Shown piece by piece: positions 33,240-43,467 of a stretch of DNA of 64,000 nt (position 1 is the first letter of the stretch; the number at the start of each line of letters is the position of its first letter). The notes under the pieces are model-generated. The model made no database searches. It was not told the DNA's origin and saw only the letters and a program-made list of their open reading frames with translations. The position numbers and the translations under genes were made by a program. The stretch is from Ilyonectria destructans (lineage: Eukaryota > Ascomycota > Sordariomycetes > Hypocreales > Nectriaceae), in contig JAHEWK010000013.1 of NCBI GenBank assembly GCA_020740775.1, positions 434,001 to 498,000 of the forward strand, read 5' to 3'.

Positions 33240-33492
33240 TACATGCTCTTGTTGGAGCCATACCCCCATTCCTAGTAGACGGTATCTGGGGTAACATGAG
33301 ACCACTCGGGGCCCCGGATATCATCACAAGATTTGTGACGATCTATGAAGACTAGCGCCTTCTATATTAAGGGGCCAATTCATTTATCAATTTCTTGCAC
33401 GGAGCATTCTCGTAAATCTTTCCATTGAGCAACTACATCATCAACAGGGCCGTGCCACTTGGTTAGCTCGACTACAACGCGAATACCACACA

Positions 33493-34761
33493 ATGAAGGT
33501 CATTATTGTCGGTGCAGGCCTCGGTGGCTTGAGTTGCGCCATAGCTTGTCGCCGCCAGGGATTCGAGGTCCTGGTTGTCGATCAAGTTCCCGAATTTCTC
33601 CGCATCGGCGACAGCATCGGCTTCGGATCAAACTCTGCTCGATTACTCTATCGGTGGGGTCTGGGTGACGAAATGGAGTCAATCTCTAGCAATGCAAAAG
33701 AGATGAAGATTTACAGTTACGACTCATCCGATATCCTCCTCGGATCCGACACGCAGATTGGCGAGTCGGAGGAAAAATATGGATGCCGTCAGCTGATCGG
33801 ACACCGAGGCGATTATCACCTCATCATGTTCCGCTTTGCAATCAAGCAAGGCGTTGAGATCCGGATGGGCACAACCGTTACGGATTACGACCAAGCAAAG
33901 CCCAGCATCATCTTGAGCACAGGGGAAGAGATTGAGGGAGATGTCGTCATAGTTGCTGACGGAGTTAAGAGCATCGGAAGAACGACCGTCCTGGGATACA
34001 AAGACAAGCCCCTGCATAGCGGTTATGCCATTTATCGATCTTTCGTCGATGCAGACGCTGTGTCGGATGATCCACTCATCGCAAAGTTCCTCCGCGACGG
34101 CGACAGCCTCCGGCTTTTCCTCGCGCCAGACATGCATGGATTCATCACCACGCTGCGCAATGGCAAAGAAATAAACGCAGTCCTCACCCACAAAGATCTC
34201 GGAGACGTCGAAGAGGGCTGGACGAAGCCAGGATCCAAGGAAGATGTGCTCGCCCTCCTCGACGGCTGGGATCCGGCAGTGAAGCGAGTGTGGGAGAAGA
34301 TGCCCACCATCATCGACTGGAAGTTGGTGTACCGACCTTGTCTCGAGAAATGGGTCGCTGATAGTGGCCTTGTTGCTCTGATGGGAGATGCCGCTCACCC
34401 TTTCCTTCCAACATCCATCCAAGGAGCCAGCCAGGCCATCGAAGACGGTGCCACGATCGCAAAGTGCCTCGGAAAATGTGACGGAGACATTCCTCTTGCT
34501 TTACATACATATTTCAATATCAGGCGCGACTATGTCGCCGCTGCTCAGGCCACCGGTATCAAGCAAAGAGATGTGTGGCACAATCTGCATGCAGACGGTG
34601 AAGAGGCGTTCAAGGAATCATTTGACATTAACGCTGTATCACAGAGCAACTTGCATCTGTGGGAGAACGACGCAGAGAAGATGGTCGATGAACAGTGGCA
34701 CGAAGTATCAAGCAAGGTTAAGAAGGGACTTAAGGTTTCGATAGGACCAGCAATGTTGTAA
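33493..34761 (+). CDS. FAD-dependent monooxygenase, salicylate-hydroxylase-like (FMO-1)
   Basis: This is a single-exon gene of 422 residues. The N-terminal Rossmann motif is GAGLGG at residues 7-12, the mid-protein NAD(P)H/FAD motif is DVVIVADGVKS, and the second FAD motif is LMGDAAHPFLPT with GD at 298-299. These are the three hallmarks of single-component class-A flavoprotein hydroxylases, which add one oxygen to a phenolic ring (some with decarboxylation, as in salicylate 1-hydroxylase). It lacks a signal peptide and is probably cytosolic. A hydroxylase here, with maleylacetate reductase and homogentisate-dioxygenase relics nearby, fits aromatic breakdown, though related enzymes also tailor secondary metabolites. 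Substrate is not predictable. Confidence 0.9.
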   Translation: MKVIIVGAGLGGLSCAIACRRQGFEVLVVDQVPEFLRIGDSIGFGSNSARLLYRWGLGDEMESISSNAKEMKIYSYDSSDILLGSDTQIGESEEKYGCRQLIGHRGDYHLIMFRFAIKQGVEIRMGTTVTDYDQAKPSIILSTGEEIEGDVVIVADGVKSIGRTTVLGYKDKPLHSGYAIYRSFVDADAVSDDPLIAKFLRDGDSLRLFLAPDMHGFITTLRNGKEINAVLTHKDLGDVEEGWTKPGSKEDVLALLDGWDPAVKRVWEKMPTIIDWKLVYRPCLEKWVADSGLVALMGDAAHPFLPTSIQGASQAIEDGATIAKCLGKCDGDIPLALHTYFNIRRDYVAAAQATGIKQRDVWHNLHADGEEAFKESFDINAVSQSNLHLWENDAEKMVDEQWHEVSSKVKKGLKVSIGPAML

Positions 34762-35399
34762 ACAGGTTCAAATTGCCGTACGTAGATGGGATGGCAATAA
34801 CCCTCACGTTACTTATAGCCAAGTTCACTGAGCCCTTTGCTCTGTTGACCCCAAAGTTCACTGTAAAGATCAGATCGATGTGTGACTCGAAATGATGGCA
34901 ATGCGTCATCACGACTCCATTCACCACTCTCATCATGCATTTGTCGAGCTGTGAATCATGATCGACCAATCCCGATATGAATATGGACATCGGCAATGTA
35001 CCTGAAGGGCAGATTTTATTGAAGAAACTTGTCCCAAAACATGGGCCAGTGGCGAATAATACCATGTAGCAATCGCAAAATAGCTCAGTGTTATAAGCAT
35101 CGTGTACACGACCAATCTCCCACTGGAATCCTCTGGCTACTTTTCTTTTTGAACAGTCATCACCGATCAGCCCCTTCATAATGTCCTGGTGATCAAGGTT
35201 GATATACCCTGATCCTAGACAAATGTGATTGCCTAGAATAACCGTAGGCTCAATGACCACTGAGCCCGCTCTGTGAAGGTCTAGACCTTGGGCACTAGAC
35301 AACCCAGGTGGTAAAACTTCCTGACCACTTGACAAACTTCAAGCAGCAATGGTGTAAACTAGACCTGCAGAGGGTTGCATCACGATAAAGTCTTATCGA

Positions 35400-36050
35400 T
35401 TAACCATATATTCCCAGCAAACTCATGTCTTGGTTATTGACAGATAGTATCAACCTCACTTCCGTCGTAATGATCCTACGTGTTCACGAGTATCAAGACT
35501 ATCATGAAATATTTAGACTCACTGCATCAGTATAGTGATACCTTTATTATTGAAATCACTGTTCTGGCTACTGTTTTAAATTCTGTACAGTTATATGCTT
35601 GCACGAGTGTGATAAGGGACTTAGCCTATTGATCGTGAACCTAATTACAGTCTTTTGCCTCTTCTATATAAGTCCGCTGACTCCAGGAAAGACTACAGAT
35701 ATAGCTTTTTCAAGATACAGCTGTTACTACATCTTATTAAGGTATTACAAAAGGTAACCAGTTAGACTAGAAACCTTAGTCTGTCTGAGTAAACTGTTAA
35801 CCTTTAAATAGATTAGGTATATAGCCTGTATTATTAATCCTATTGTTAGTATTATTTTTTTACTATTAAGCTTCTAGTCCCCCCTCTAGGTATATATGTA
35901 CTAGAGCACTCTAACCTCTTAATAAGAAATTGTAGTTACACTAAGTAACCTTAAAAAGGAGGAGGAAGAGGAGGCTGAAAACGCTGAAGATTCACCCGAT
36001 TCACCCGATTCTATACTAGTGTATACTCCCTCAGAGCGTTAAATTGGAAA
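35400..36050. repeat. AT-rich, possibly retroelement-derived segment
   Basis: The segment is AT-rich with many TA words and a TATATAAG word near 35665. It ends near 36000 in a short tandem (GATTCACCC twice). All frames are broken. This could be a RIP-mutated LTR-element remnant; no terminal repeats could be paired, so the type is unproven. Confidence 0.4.
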
Positions 36051-36569
36051 ACCGGCACCCCTATGCGATTAGGCAGTGAAACTACCACCGAATTGTATTT
36101 CTTTCACATTTTAGTGAGTGCGAATAGCTTTAATTCTGTGGTGGGAGTTTGTATGGTGGAGGCCTATTTTGGCTGTCCCATTGGGGGAGGGTGTCTCAGC
36201 GGGGGGTGGGGTATGGTATTTATGCTGCTTAGGTATCTCGGGGATCATCCCTTTCCATCAAATAATAACAAGCAAAGCTACCGATGGCTACGAGAAGTAA
36301 TCAAGAAATTTCATTATAGCGTCCAACATTCCGTTATATTCCGGATTTGCCGACGCCAGATATTGAAAACGGACTTGACTTTAGGGGTGAATATGCAAGA
36401 TGGCGACTGTATACTGATTCGTCACACATATCTCGGGCTAAAGGTCTGTGTGAATGGGGTACAACCCACTTTTTGTTGCCTTTTTTCAATCGACACACGA
36501 TTCTTATTAGATCCCATTCCATTATCCAAGTCCTATGGAGCGATGTAGGGGATCTAAGCCCAATCTACT

Positions 36570-36636
36570 TACCCCACTGCCTCTGAGGCATCAGTGGGGG
36601 CTCAATCGTCTGATAACGCGGCATCTCTACCCCACA
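36570..36636. promoter_or_regulatory. Cluster elements before FMO-2
   Basis: TACCCCAC at 36570-36577 and AGTGGGGG near 36593 are the arms of an imperfect stem-like inverted repeat (CCCCACTGCCTC ... GAGGCATCAGTGGGG). TACCCCACA follows at 36628-36636. They lie about 180-250 bp before the FMO-2 ATG. Confidence 0.55.
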
Positions 36637-36818
36637 AGGTCTGTAGCCTCTGCACTACAGTAGTTAGTTCCACAAGTATGACGAATAGCGAGGTGTTGGC
36701 ATAAAGAGATGCCAATATAGATCGTCTTTGTATATCATTTTTGCCTCGAATTCCACATATTTGCACCGTATTACAGCTTTTCCACGAAGTTTATTGCACA
36801 ACTCAATTATCTTCTGTC

Positions 36819-38304
36819 ATGGCTTCAACGGCAAACAGCCATGAGCAAGTTATCATCGTCGGCGCCGGGCCAGTTGGCCTGACTGTTGCCATTAACCTTG
36901 CCCGGAAAGGAGTGAAAACTCTTATTTTGGAACGGGGAACCGGTGTCGATCAATCGCCACGGGCGACGTCTTATCAGCCATGTGTAATGGCCGAGATGAA
37001 AGAGTGCGGTATCTTAGATGATCTCACCAAGCAGGCCATGGTCAACAATGTGCTGTCGTTCTGGGTAGGGCATGGGCCGGACAAGGAATGTGTTGCCAGT
37101 GTCGAGAAGCTCGAGGGAGGTGATGTATTTCCTTCAGGAATCAATTGTGCCCAACCGATCCTGACACAGGTCATTATTGACCATCTGTTGCGCCTATATT
37201 CCGACTATGCCCGGATTGAGTGGGCTCAAAGAGTTGAAGTGATTACCCAAACCTCTTCAACGGTGACGGTTACGTGCCAAAACCCAACCACTGGGGAGAG
37301 TACCACATACACTGCCGCTTGGTTGGTCGGGGCTGACGGCGCAGGAAGCTCTGTTCGAAAACTGCTCGACATTGAGTTCGAGGGGTTTTCCTGGCCCAAG
37401 GAGGACTTTTGCGCGTCCAATATCCGATATCCCTTCGAGAAGTACGGCTTTACGACTGCCAACTTTGTGTTAGATCCAGTCCATTGGGGAGTCATCACCA
37501 TTATCGATGACACTGGACTCTGGCGCTGCGCATTCGGTGTTAAACCAGGAATGACAAATGACGACATTCGCGCCGAACTCGATGATCACTACAAGCATAT
37601 TCTACCGGGATGGCCGAATGAAAAGTACGAATTGGTGCAGCTCAACCGATATAAGCCACACCAGAGATGTGCGGCCACCTACAGAAAGCAGCGGTGCTTT
37701 CTCGCCGGAGACGCAGCTCACGTTAGTAACATCACCTGGATTGTGCCGTAGTTTACTAACTGATTACCAGAGCAATAATCCTATCGGCGGTCTAGGTTTG
37801 ACGACGGGCCTTCTTGATGGTAAGTCGTCCACTCGCGTATTTCGACGTAATTTTGTGCTGACGCATACAGCCGGCCCCCTTGGAAGAGCTCTTGGAGCGG
37901 TAGTCCAGGGACAGGCACCAGAGTCCATTTTGGACACATGGGCAGATGCTAGGAGAAACAAATGGCTCTCATACACCAATGAGTTTTCCATCGAAAACAA
38001 GAGAATGGTGCAAAGAGGCGGCTACAGCAATGATCCTGCAGGCATCTGGAAGATCGATGATGTTTCAGCTGCCTATGGTATGGACAAGTGGCTCCGAATC
38101 GCTACCCCGGACAAGAAAAAAGCGGATGAGGACTTATGGAAGTCTCTAGGAGACAAGGTTGCACAGGTTAAGACTCGAATGAAGCAGTGGGAAATAGCCA
38201 TGGATCCGTTGTGGATGGAAGAATACGAGGATCCCGAGGTCATCAAAAGGAGGCTGGCCGTTCGACCAGCAGCTTTGAACAAGATTCGCAAAGAAGCGCT
38301 GTAG
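36819..38304 (+). CDS. FAD-dependent monooxygenase, phenol-hydroxylase/MhpA-like (FMO-2)
   Basis: Exons 36819-37721, 37771-37819 and 37871-38304 give 461 residues. The N-terminal dinucleotide motif is VGAGPVG (15-20), followed by LERG and the motif WLVGADGAGSSVRKLL. The second FAD motif GDAAH ends exactly at an intron and continues as SNNPIGGLGLTTGLLDAGPLG, which matches the usual FAD-binding loop of the PheA/TfdB group. A long C-terminal helical part follows, with no thioredoxin-like extension. The family hydroxylates phenols and 3-(hydroxyphenyl)propionates. With FMO-1 it gives two possible ring-hydroxylation steps in one cluster. It is convergent with the lyase gene downstream. Confidence 0.9.
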
Positions 38305-38626
38305 ATAACATAGTATGGATGGTTAAGCATCCGGGAAGATCTTTGTAGACGTCCAGACGCGTTATATTCCGTTCGAGTTCTGGTCAATTCATTACCGCCT
38401 CGCAGCAAGGTCGGTTCTTCAATCAAGCTGGGCGGATGGCAAGAATTACACACAGGTTGTAGTAGCCAGTGACCGGCCTGTAAATCAACGAATGACCAAA
38501 TACTCGTGAGGATCATCACAAGATCCAGAATATGCAACATCTAGAAGTATGCGCGACCAGCAAGCTCGAGTCATATTTTCTAATAATAAGGCATAGTTTC
38601 ATGTCTCAACTCCTCTAAGCGTAACA
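38305..38626. other. Convergent 3' gap
   Basis: This gap lies between the 3' ends of FMO-2 and the lyase gene. No gene and no shared element were seen. Confidence 0.5.
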
Positions 38627-39565
38627 TTACACCCCCTTTTGCAACCCTGTTCCTCCCACGTCCGTGTCAAACTGGACGAACTTGTCAATCCCAACCACTC
38701 CAAAGACGTCTCGAATTCCTCCAGCTGTCTTTGTTGCCTCCTCGGAAAAGCCAGTATCTCGCAATTCCAGCATTGCGCTTTTGGTGGCGTTGAAAACAGC
38801 AGTTAAAGATAATAAGGGCCAAATCATGATCTTGAATCCCATTTCCTTGGCTTGCTGTGCGTTCCAGATTGGAGTTACTCCACCAGTAACGATGTTCAGC
38901 AAGCATGGAGTGGGGGCCATGATTTTGCAAACGTCCCTTGCCTGTTGTTCTGTGGCAATTCCCTCCAAGAAGACAGCATCTGCTCCAGCATCCACCGCAG
39001 CCTTGAGCCGTTCAATTGCCTTATCGAAGCCAAGGCTCTGCAGGGCGTCGGTGCGAGCAATCAAAACAATGTCTCGACCGGATTGCTTTCTCACCAGACT
39101 AGCAGCGCGAATCCTTGTGACAAATTCTTCCACAGATGCGATTTCTTTGTTGCGGAGATGCCCACAACGCTTCATCAAGGTTTGATCTTCGATGTGCAAA
39201 GCCGCCACATCCGACTGAATGTATGACTTGACAGTTCGGGCAACCGATAGCGCGGAGCCGAAGCCAACATCTGCATCTGCGATTGTAGGGACTGATTGGT
39301 CCAGAGATGCAATCATTGCCGCATTTGCATGCATCTCGGGAAGGGTCACTAGACCCAAGTCCGGTGCACCCAAGCGGGAGGCCGAGGTGCCCGCGCCAGT
39401 CATGTAGAGCGCGTCAAAGCCTACATCGAGAGCAATTCGTGCAGTGTAGCCGTCATATACACCTGGGCATACGATAAGCTTGTCGGGGGTATTCAGCATA
39501 TCGCGAAGAACAGCTGCGGCTGGTCGCCATCGGCCGTTGATGTTATTGTCCTCTCGAGATGCCAT
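38627..39565 (-). CDS. Isocitrate lyase/PEP-mutase superfamily protein
   Basis: This is a single-exon gene of 312 residues. It reads CPGVYDGYTARIALDVGFDALYMTGAG, the metal-binding IADADVGFG (Asp97, Asp99), HIEDQ (Glu126), the loop KRCGHL at 132-137 and LIARTDAL. This matches the short ICL/PEPM branch (2-methylisocitrate lyase, oxaloacetate hydrolase, carboxy-PEP mutase and related C-C or P-C lyases). The catalytic loop has Cys as in lyases (K-K/R-C-G-H), which favours a lyase of a malate- or isocitrate-like acid over a mutase. Cytosolic or organellar location is not clear. Paired with the PrpD homologue, it could cleave a dehydrated or hydrated branched acid made by this cluster. Confidence 0.9.
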   Translation of the reverse strand: MASREDNNINGRWRPAAAVLRDMLNTPDKLIVCPGVYDGYTARIALDVGFDALYMTGAGTSASRLGAPDLGLVTLPEMHANAAMIASLDQSVPTIADADVGFGSALSVARTVKSYIQSDVAALHIEDQTLMKRCGHLRNKEIASVEEFVTRIRAASLVRKQSGRDIVLIARTDALQSLGFDKAIERLKAAVDAGADAVFLEGIATEQQARDVCKIMAPTPCLLNIVTGGVTPIWNAQQAKEMGFKIMIWPLLSLTAVFNATKSAMLELRDTGFSEEATKTAGGIRDVFGVVGIDKFVQFDTDVGGTGLQKGV

Positions 39566-40152
39566 TATAGTTATAATTGAACACCAGTTTTTAAAGTGTG
39601 TACTGCCGTTTTCTCAAGTGAATCAGGTTTTGAAAAAGAAATGCCAGCCTCAATAGGTGCTCTAGATGAATACCCTGCCGTGTGAGACCCATATATAGGT
39701 ACTCCGTATACAAACGTGCTATTTGAGCTTGACTTGTGGAGAGCGCTCCCCCACCGTCGACGACAGTGACTTTCTCCACATGGTTCTCGATCCCCACTTC
39801 AAGGCTTTCCAGCAACACGTTTGCAATTTCGGTGGCACTCAATGCCGCCATTTTGTTGGGGTTAAGAAAATGTTGGATCCGATATCGTCATTCAAACATG
39901 GGGTTAAGAAAATGTTGGATCCGATATCGTCAATTCAAACATGGGGTAGTGTTCAATATGATGTGGAGCTCAAAGGTGATGATATTCATGTCTGATGATC
40001 TCGGGCGCCTCCCGGCCCCCTCTTTTCCCGGAGTAGTTTCTCTGTCAGTTCCACCCCCTGTGACTAGTATCAGGATATAGATGTATCAGACAGTCGTTTC
40101 TATCCAGGCCATGTTCTGCCACCCGAGCGTCAATCCAAACAGCAAACTATCT
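39566..40152. other. Intergenic gap with tandem duplication
   Basis: This gap holds the promoter of the lyase gene and the 3' flank of the transporter. It contains a CTCCCCCACC word near 39746 (a poor match to the shared element) and a 42/43-bp tandem duplication, listed separately. Confidence 0.5.
39857..39941. repeat. 42/43-bp tandem duplication
   Basis: The unit beginning TGGGGTTAAGAAAATG and ending TTCAAACA occurs twice in direct contact (39857-39898 and 39899-39941), differing only by one inserted A. The near identity indicates a recent event. A third partial unit (TGGGGT) starts at the end. Confidence 0.9.
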
Positions 40153-41775
40153 CTAGACAGTCATGTCCTTGATGCCTAGATACGGATGCTTGTCCCAATA
40201 GCTCCTCATTCTTTTCCCAAAAATATAGAACGGAATCGACAGCAGCGCAATGCCGCAACAGACACCACCAATGATTCCAAAGACAGTCTTGGGCCCAGCA
40301 GCTTCGTACCAAGGGAAAAAGAAATATCCCATACCGAAAGGAAAGAAGTTCTTGAAGGCAAATAAAATGACTTGGCTTTCAACTGCATACATCCGGTAGC
40401 CATCGATGATGTAACCAATAACAGCAACATTCACTAACAACGCGCCGAGGTATGAAAATGCGAAGAAGAACGCAAGACCAACCCATGACACGCCCACTTC
40501 AGCGCCCCATCCCCACCCGACCATTCCGATTAAATAGAAGATCATGGCAGGAATCATATACCAAAGGCGGAACTCTGGTTCGTAAATATTATTATTCCAC
40601 TTGGTGAGTCTCTTAATGAAGGCATCTTGTGATGCACCCATCACTAATGCAGTAATCGTTCCAACCCAGGCTGCAAGGAACATATTGGAAATGCCGTTGG
40701 GATCGAAATTATATCTTGGAGTCTGCAAGACGAGAGCGATGGTGTACGAAATGCCAACTGGCCAGGAGAGTGGTAGGCCCGATATCCCGGCCCAGAAGAT
40801 AGTAGGATGAAAGTTCAGAGCCAATGTTCGCCACGTAAGGGTCCCCAAAGAGACATGACTGATTCTCCCAGAATAAAAGCGCAGTTTCTTGAAATAAGAT
40901 TGTTTCTGAGGCGTCGTGTCGGCGCATTCCACGTTTTCCACGTATCCGCCTTCTACCTCCGTCGATTTGGTCAACTGGTCGTTTCCTTGGGCAATTATCT
41001 CACTCTTCGGGGTATGGGCGAGGGGGTCAACATGCTCTCTGCGATAAGCACACTCCCAAAAGAAAAGTATTAGCGCTAAGAGCATGACCGATTCGGATAT
41101 TGCCAGGCCGTAGAATGCCCAATTTAATCCATATCGGGTTGCAATTCGTGTCGCAATAGGTTGACCAAGTGTAACACCCGACTGAGAGATGAAGAGATAG
41201 AGGGATACGCGGAGTCCCCGCTCGTGGACGAAAAAGAGGTCAGGGACAACTGCAAGTGACATGGCCTCAAACATGGACTGCCCAAATCCAGAGAGAACTC
41301 GAGCTCCCATCATAGACCCGAATGTAGTTGCTTTGCCAGCCCACACATCAGATGCAATGAGGACGGCAATTGCGAAGATGAACAAGCCTCTCTTCCCAAA
41401 AAGTCGTGATAAGATGCTGTAGATGTATGCAGAGCCGGCAATCGAAAGCAGAGAATAAGACGTCAGTTGGGCGATATCTCCGACTGACTTTCCATAGTTG
41501 ATAGCCAGTTCTATTGTGAGAGGAGCGAGAATAGGGCCATGAAGGAGAGAAAGAATGGAGCAGAGCAATATCAAGAAATAATTGAAGTCTCGACGCCATC
41601 GTGGCCAGTTGAGTGGATCATTGGGATCATCAGATGGCTGTGGAGCGAGTACAATGAGTCCATCGGGCGTATGCTTTAGGTGCGATGTAGATTCTCCTGG
41701 AGTCTCAACGACATCGTAGAGTTGAAGGGTGCCAGGCACAACAGATTCAGTGGGTTCAAGGACTCCAAGACCCAT
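40153..41775 (-). CDS. MFS transporter (DHA1-like)
   Basis: This is a single-exon gene of 540 residues. A polar N-terminal tail ends in DDPNDPLNWPRWRRDF, the signature that opens fungal DHA1-type multidrug/siderophore-like MFS proteins. About twelve hydrophobic helices follow, split by a central loop (roughly residues 245-300) carrying charged residues. The A-motif position reads SRLFGKRG. It should be a plasma-membrane proton-coupled porter that either brings in the pathway substrate or exports a product. The direction cannot be told from sequence. Its long upstream gap is the richest in shared promoter elements. Confidence 0.9.
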   Translation of the reverse strand: MGLGVLEPTESVVPGTLQLYDVVETPGESTSHLKHTPDGLIVLAPQPSDDPNDPLNWPRWRRDFNYFLILLCSILSLLHGPILAPLTIELAINYGKSVGDIAQLTSYSLLSIAGSAYIYSILSRLFGKRGLFIFAIAVLIASDVWAGKATTFGSMMGARVLSGFGQSMFEAMSLAVVPDLFFVHERGLRVSLYLFISQSGVTLGQPIATRIATRYGLNWAFYGLAISESVMLLALILFFWECAYRREHVDPLAHTPKSEIIAQGNDQLTKSTEVEGGYVENVECADTTPQKQSYFKKLRFYSGRISHVSLGTLTWRTLALNFHPTIFWAGISGLPLSWPVGISYTIALVLQTPRYNFDPNGISNMFLAAWVGTITALVMGASQDAFIKRLTKWNNNIYEPEFRLWYMIPAMIFYLIGMVGWGWGAEVGVSWVGLAFFFAFSYLGALLVNVAVIGYIIDGYRMYAVESQVILFAFKNFFPFGMGYFFFPWYEAAGPKTVFGIIGGVCCGIALLSIPFYIFGKRMRSYWDKHPYLGIKDMTV

Positions 41776-41974
41776 TGTGGCGAGGGAGTTGAGAATAATG
41801 AGGTGATGATGAGGGTTTGCAAGCTGCCCACTTGTTCGAGCGATGGATGAAGCTCGCTTTTTGACGGAATGGCCAGCATTTGAACAACCCTACCTTAATG
41901 TAGTTGGCAATCCCGACTAATTTACGAGCGAAAGCCCCACGCGGTGCAGTACACGAGTAGATACGGATGGGGTT

Positions 41975-42291
41975 TGTGGGGTCGTAAACAAATGTCGGCA
42001 ATAGCAGACAATGAAGATATTCTCCTAGCGAAGGCTGGCCAGATAAATGGGCGTTAGTCACGTTAAGGTACCTAATGGCTTTCGTTTCGTCGCACATCAT
42101 AAAGCGATTGGTATCTAGATCAACCCCAATCAGAGCTGGTGCTAAGAAACGCGGGAAATAGCCGGGATAGCCTGGCTCTAGCTTGATCGGTATACAATCC
42201 CCAGATTGCGAGTCTAGCATTCCCCCACACCCCGGATATCTCCCCTGCCAACCCAGCATCCCCACACCGAACCCCACAACGAAACCCCACA
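41975..42291. promoter_or_regulatory. Group of cluster elements before MFS gene
   Basis: TGTGGGGT lies at 41975-41982, CCCCACAC at 42223-42230, TCCCCACAC near 42259, and ACCCCACA at 42271-42278 and 42284-42291. Four copies fall within about 70 bp (42223-42291), all on the same strand. Confidence 0.6.
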
Positions 42292-42902
42292 GACGAAGCA
42301 AGAGTGTTGAGGGATGGAACAGGGGTGCTATTGGCTAGACAGACGTCGGGTCTGGTATTATGCAATGTATTGAAGTTGTCATCATCACATTCAATCCTAG
42401 GCTTGGTGGGATGGGGCCCAGATCCTGGGTCTCATCACGAGATTAATCTCGGATGCCTCTTGCCCCACGTTTTATATGAAAGGTACCGAGTCATATGCAT
42501 CTCCATATCTTGAGATACCGGCAATTGCTTGTAGCTCGGGGATGACGCAATGCATTCCGCGCCTGTGTACGGGTGGTCACGGGTTTAGAAGTATAGAGGC
42601 TGCTTTATTTCCATGCCGGCAAAAGGGGTGGAGTCATCTGATGGCTTGGTCTTTAGTGGTTAATGTGGAATCATTTCTCTGCGTCCTTTCCAGCTTTGTT
42701 AACATGGCCCTATTAAGCTACGACGCTCAATTTCAATTCCGTTTCTTTTAAATTCGGACCATATTATTGATTACAATAGATCCATAAAGGTACTGTTTTT
42801 AAATCATTAATTGCACCTCTGTATATGCTGCAATTCTTGCTAGAAGTTATTGCAGTCCCTACCCTATAGCTGTGACTGGGACGCGGGCCACGGTTGGCGC
42901 CT

Positions 42903-42910
42903 TGTGGGGT
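42903..42910. promoter_or_regulatory. Single cluster element
   Basis: TGTGGGGT immediately precedes GTGGTG and a poly-T run. It is far (about 1.1 kb) upstream of the MFS ATG and so is of doubtful function. Confidence 0.35.
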
Positions 42911-43467
42911 GTGGTGTTTTTTTTTTTTTTCGTGAAAGCGCGTCCTTTGCTTGTTTCAGCATCAGAAGCGTTTGCAAGTTCAACTTTATACTGCCACATC
43001 AGGAGCGTGTCCAGGGCAAGGCTGAACGGCGTCGTAACAATGCCATCAATAAGCTTTGTTCCGATAAGACAACAAGTCAAGGACAGGACTTATGGGGGGA
43101 AGGCAAATATAGATAGACGTTGAATTGGCTGCTGGGCCGGAGCTCACAAAATTTGACAAGCGTACAATACCACACATGAGTGGTCACGAAGAAAGAGATG
43201 GGTACTCATGCCTTGGACCCCTGTGTGAGTTTGACCCTAAAATCCTTTCCACTTCCTCCAGTCGGGCCATAGTGGAACATCCCGCAACTGATCTGTCGCG
43301 TGTCTTGAGATGACATGGGGGGCATAGATGAATCTAGTCTTTTCTAAGAAATTTCTTCTCTATTAGGCTCTTGTCAGAAACAGACGACAATGCCACCGAG
43401 TGTCACATCTGGGATCAAAGGGCGCATTGCTTTTTTCCATGACTGGCAATGAGACACCATGCCCCTT

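Larger units (their letters stand above)
31794..33492. other. Divergent promoter gap with short repeats
   Basis: This gap lies between the C2H2 regulator and the first flavin monooxygenase. It is GC-rich near the regulator. It contains a 9-bp minisatellite (32102-32137), a CCGCCA/CCGCTA hexamer run (about 32359-32391), the inverted element at 32555-32575 and a tandem pair at 33224-33239. The frames here are not supported as genes. Confidence 0.5.
34762..36818. other. Gene-poor gap with AT-rich, element-like sequence
   Basis: This gap contains no supported gene. From about 35400 to 36000 it is AT-rich and looks like a degenerate transposon piece (listed separately). From about 36200 to 36640 it carries shared promoter elements of the next gene. 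A 201-codon minus-strand frame at 34730-35335 was rejected. Confidence 0.5.
41776..43467. other. Intergenic gap rich in cluster elements
   Basis: This is the promoter side of the MFS gene and the 3' flank of P450-2. At least four exact shared elements and several near matches occur here. A 14-T run lies at about 42917-42930. The overlapping reading frames have no recognisable domain. Confidence 0.5.

Noticed and set aside
34730..35335. 201-codon open frame on the minus strand
   Set aside because: It overlaps the end of FMO-1, has no recognisable domain or plausible splice continuation, and its composition looks non-coding.
41756..42301. 181-codon open frame on the minus strand upstream of the MFS gene
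   Set aside because: It runs through the dense promoter-element array and has no family resemblance; it is most likely chance.
42917..42930. Poly-T run as a terminator or retroposon tail
   Set aside because: An isolated 14-base run with no adjacent element, target duplication or RNA gene; simple slippage explains it.
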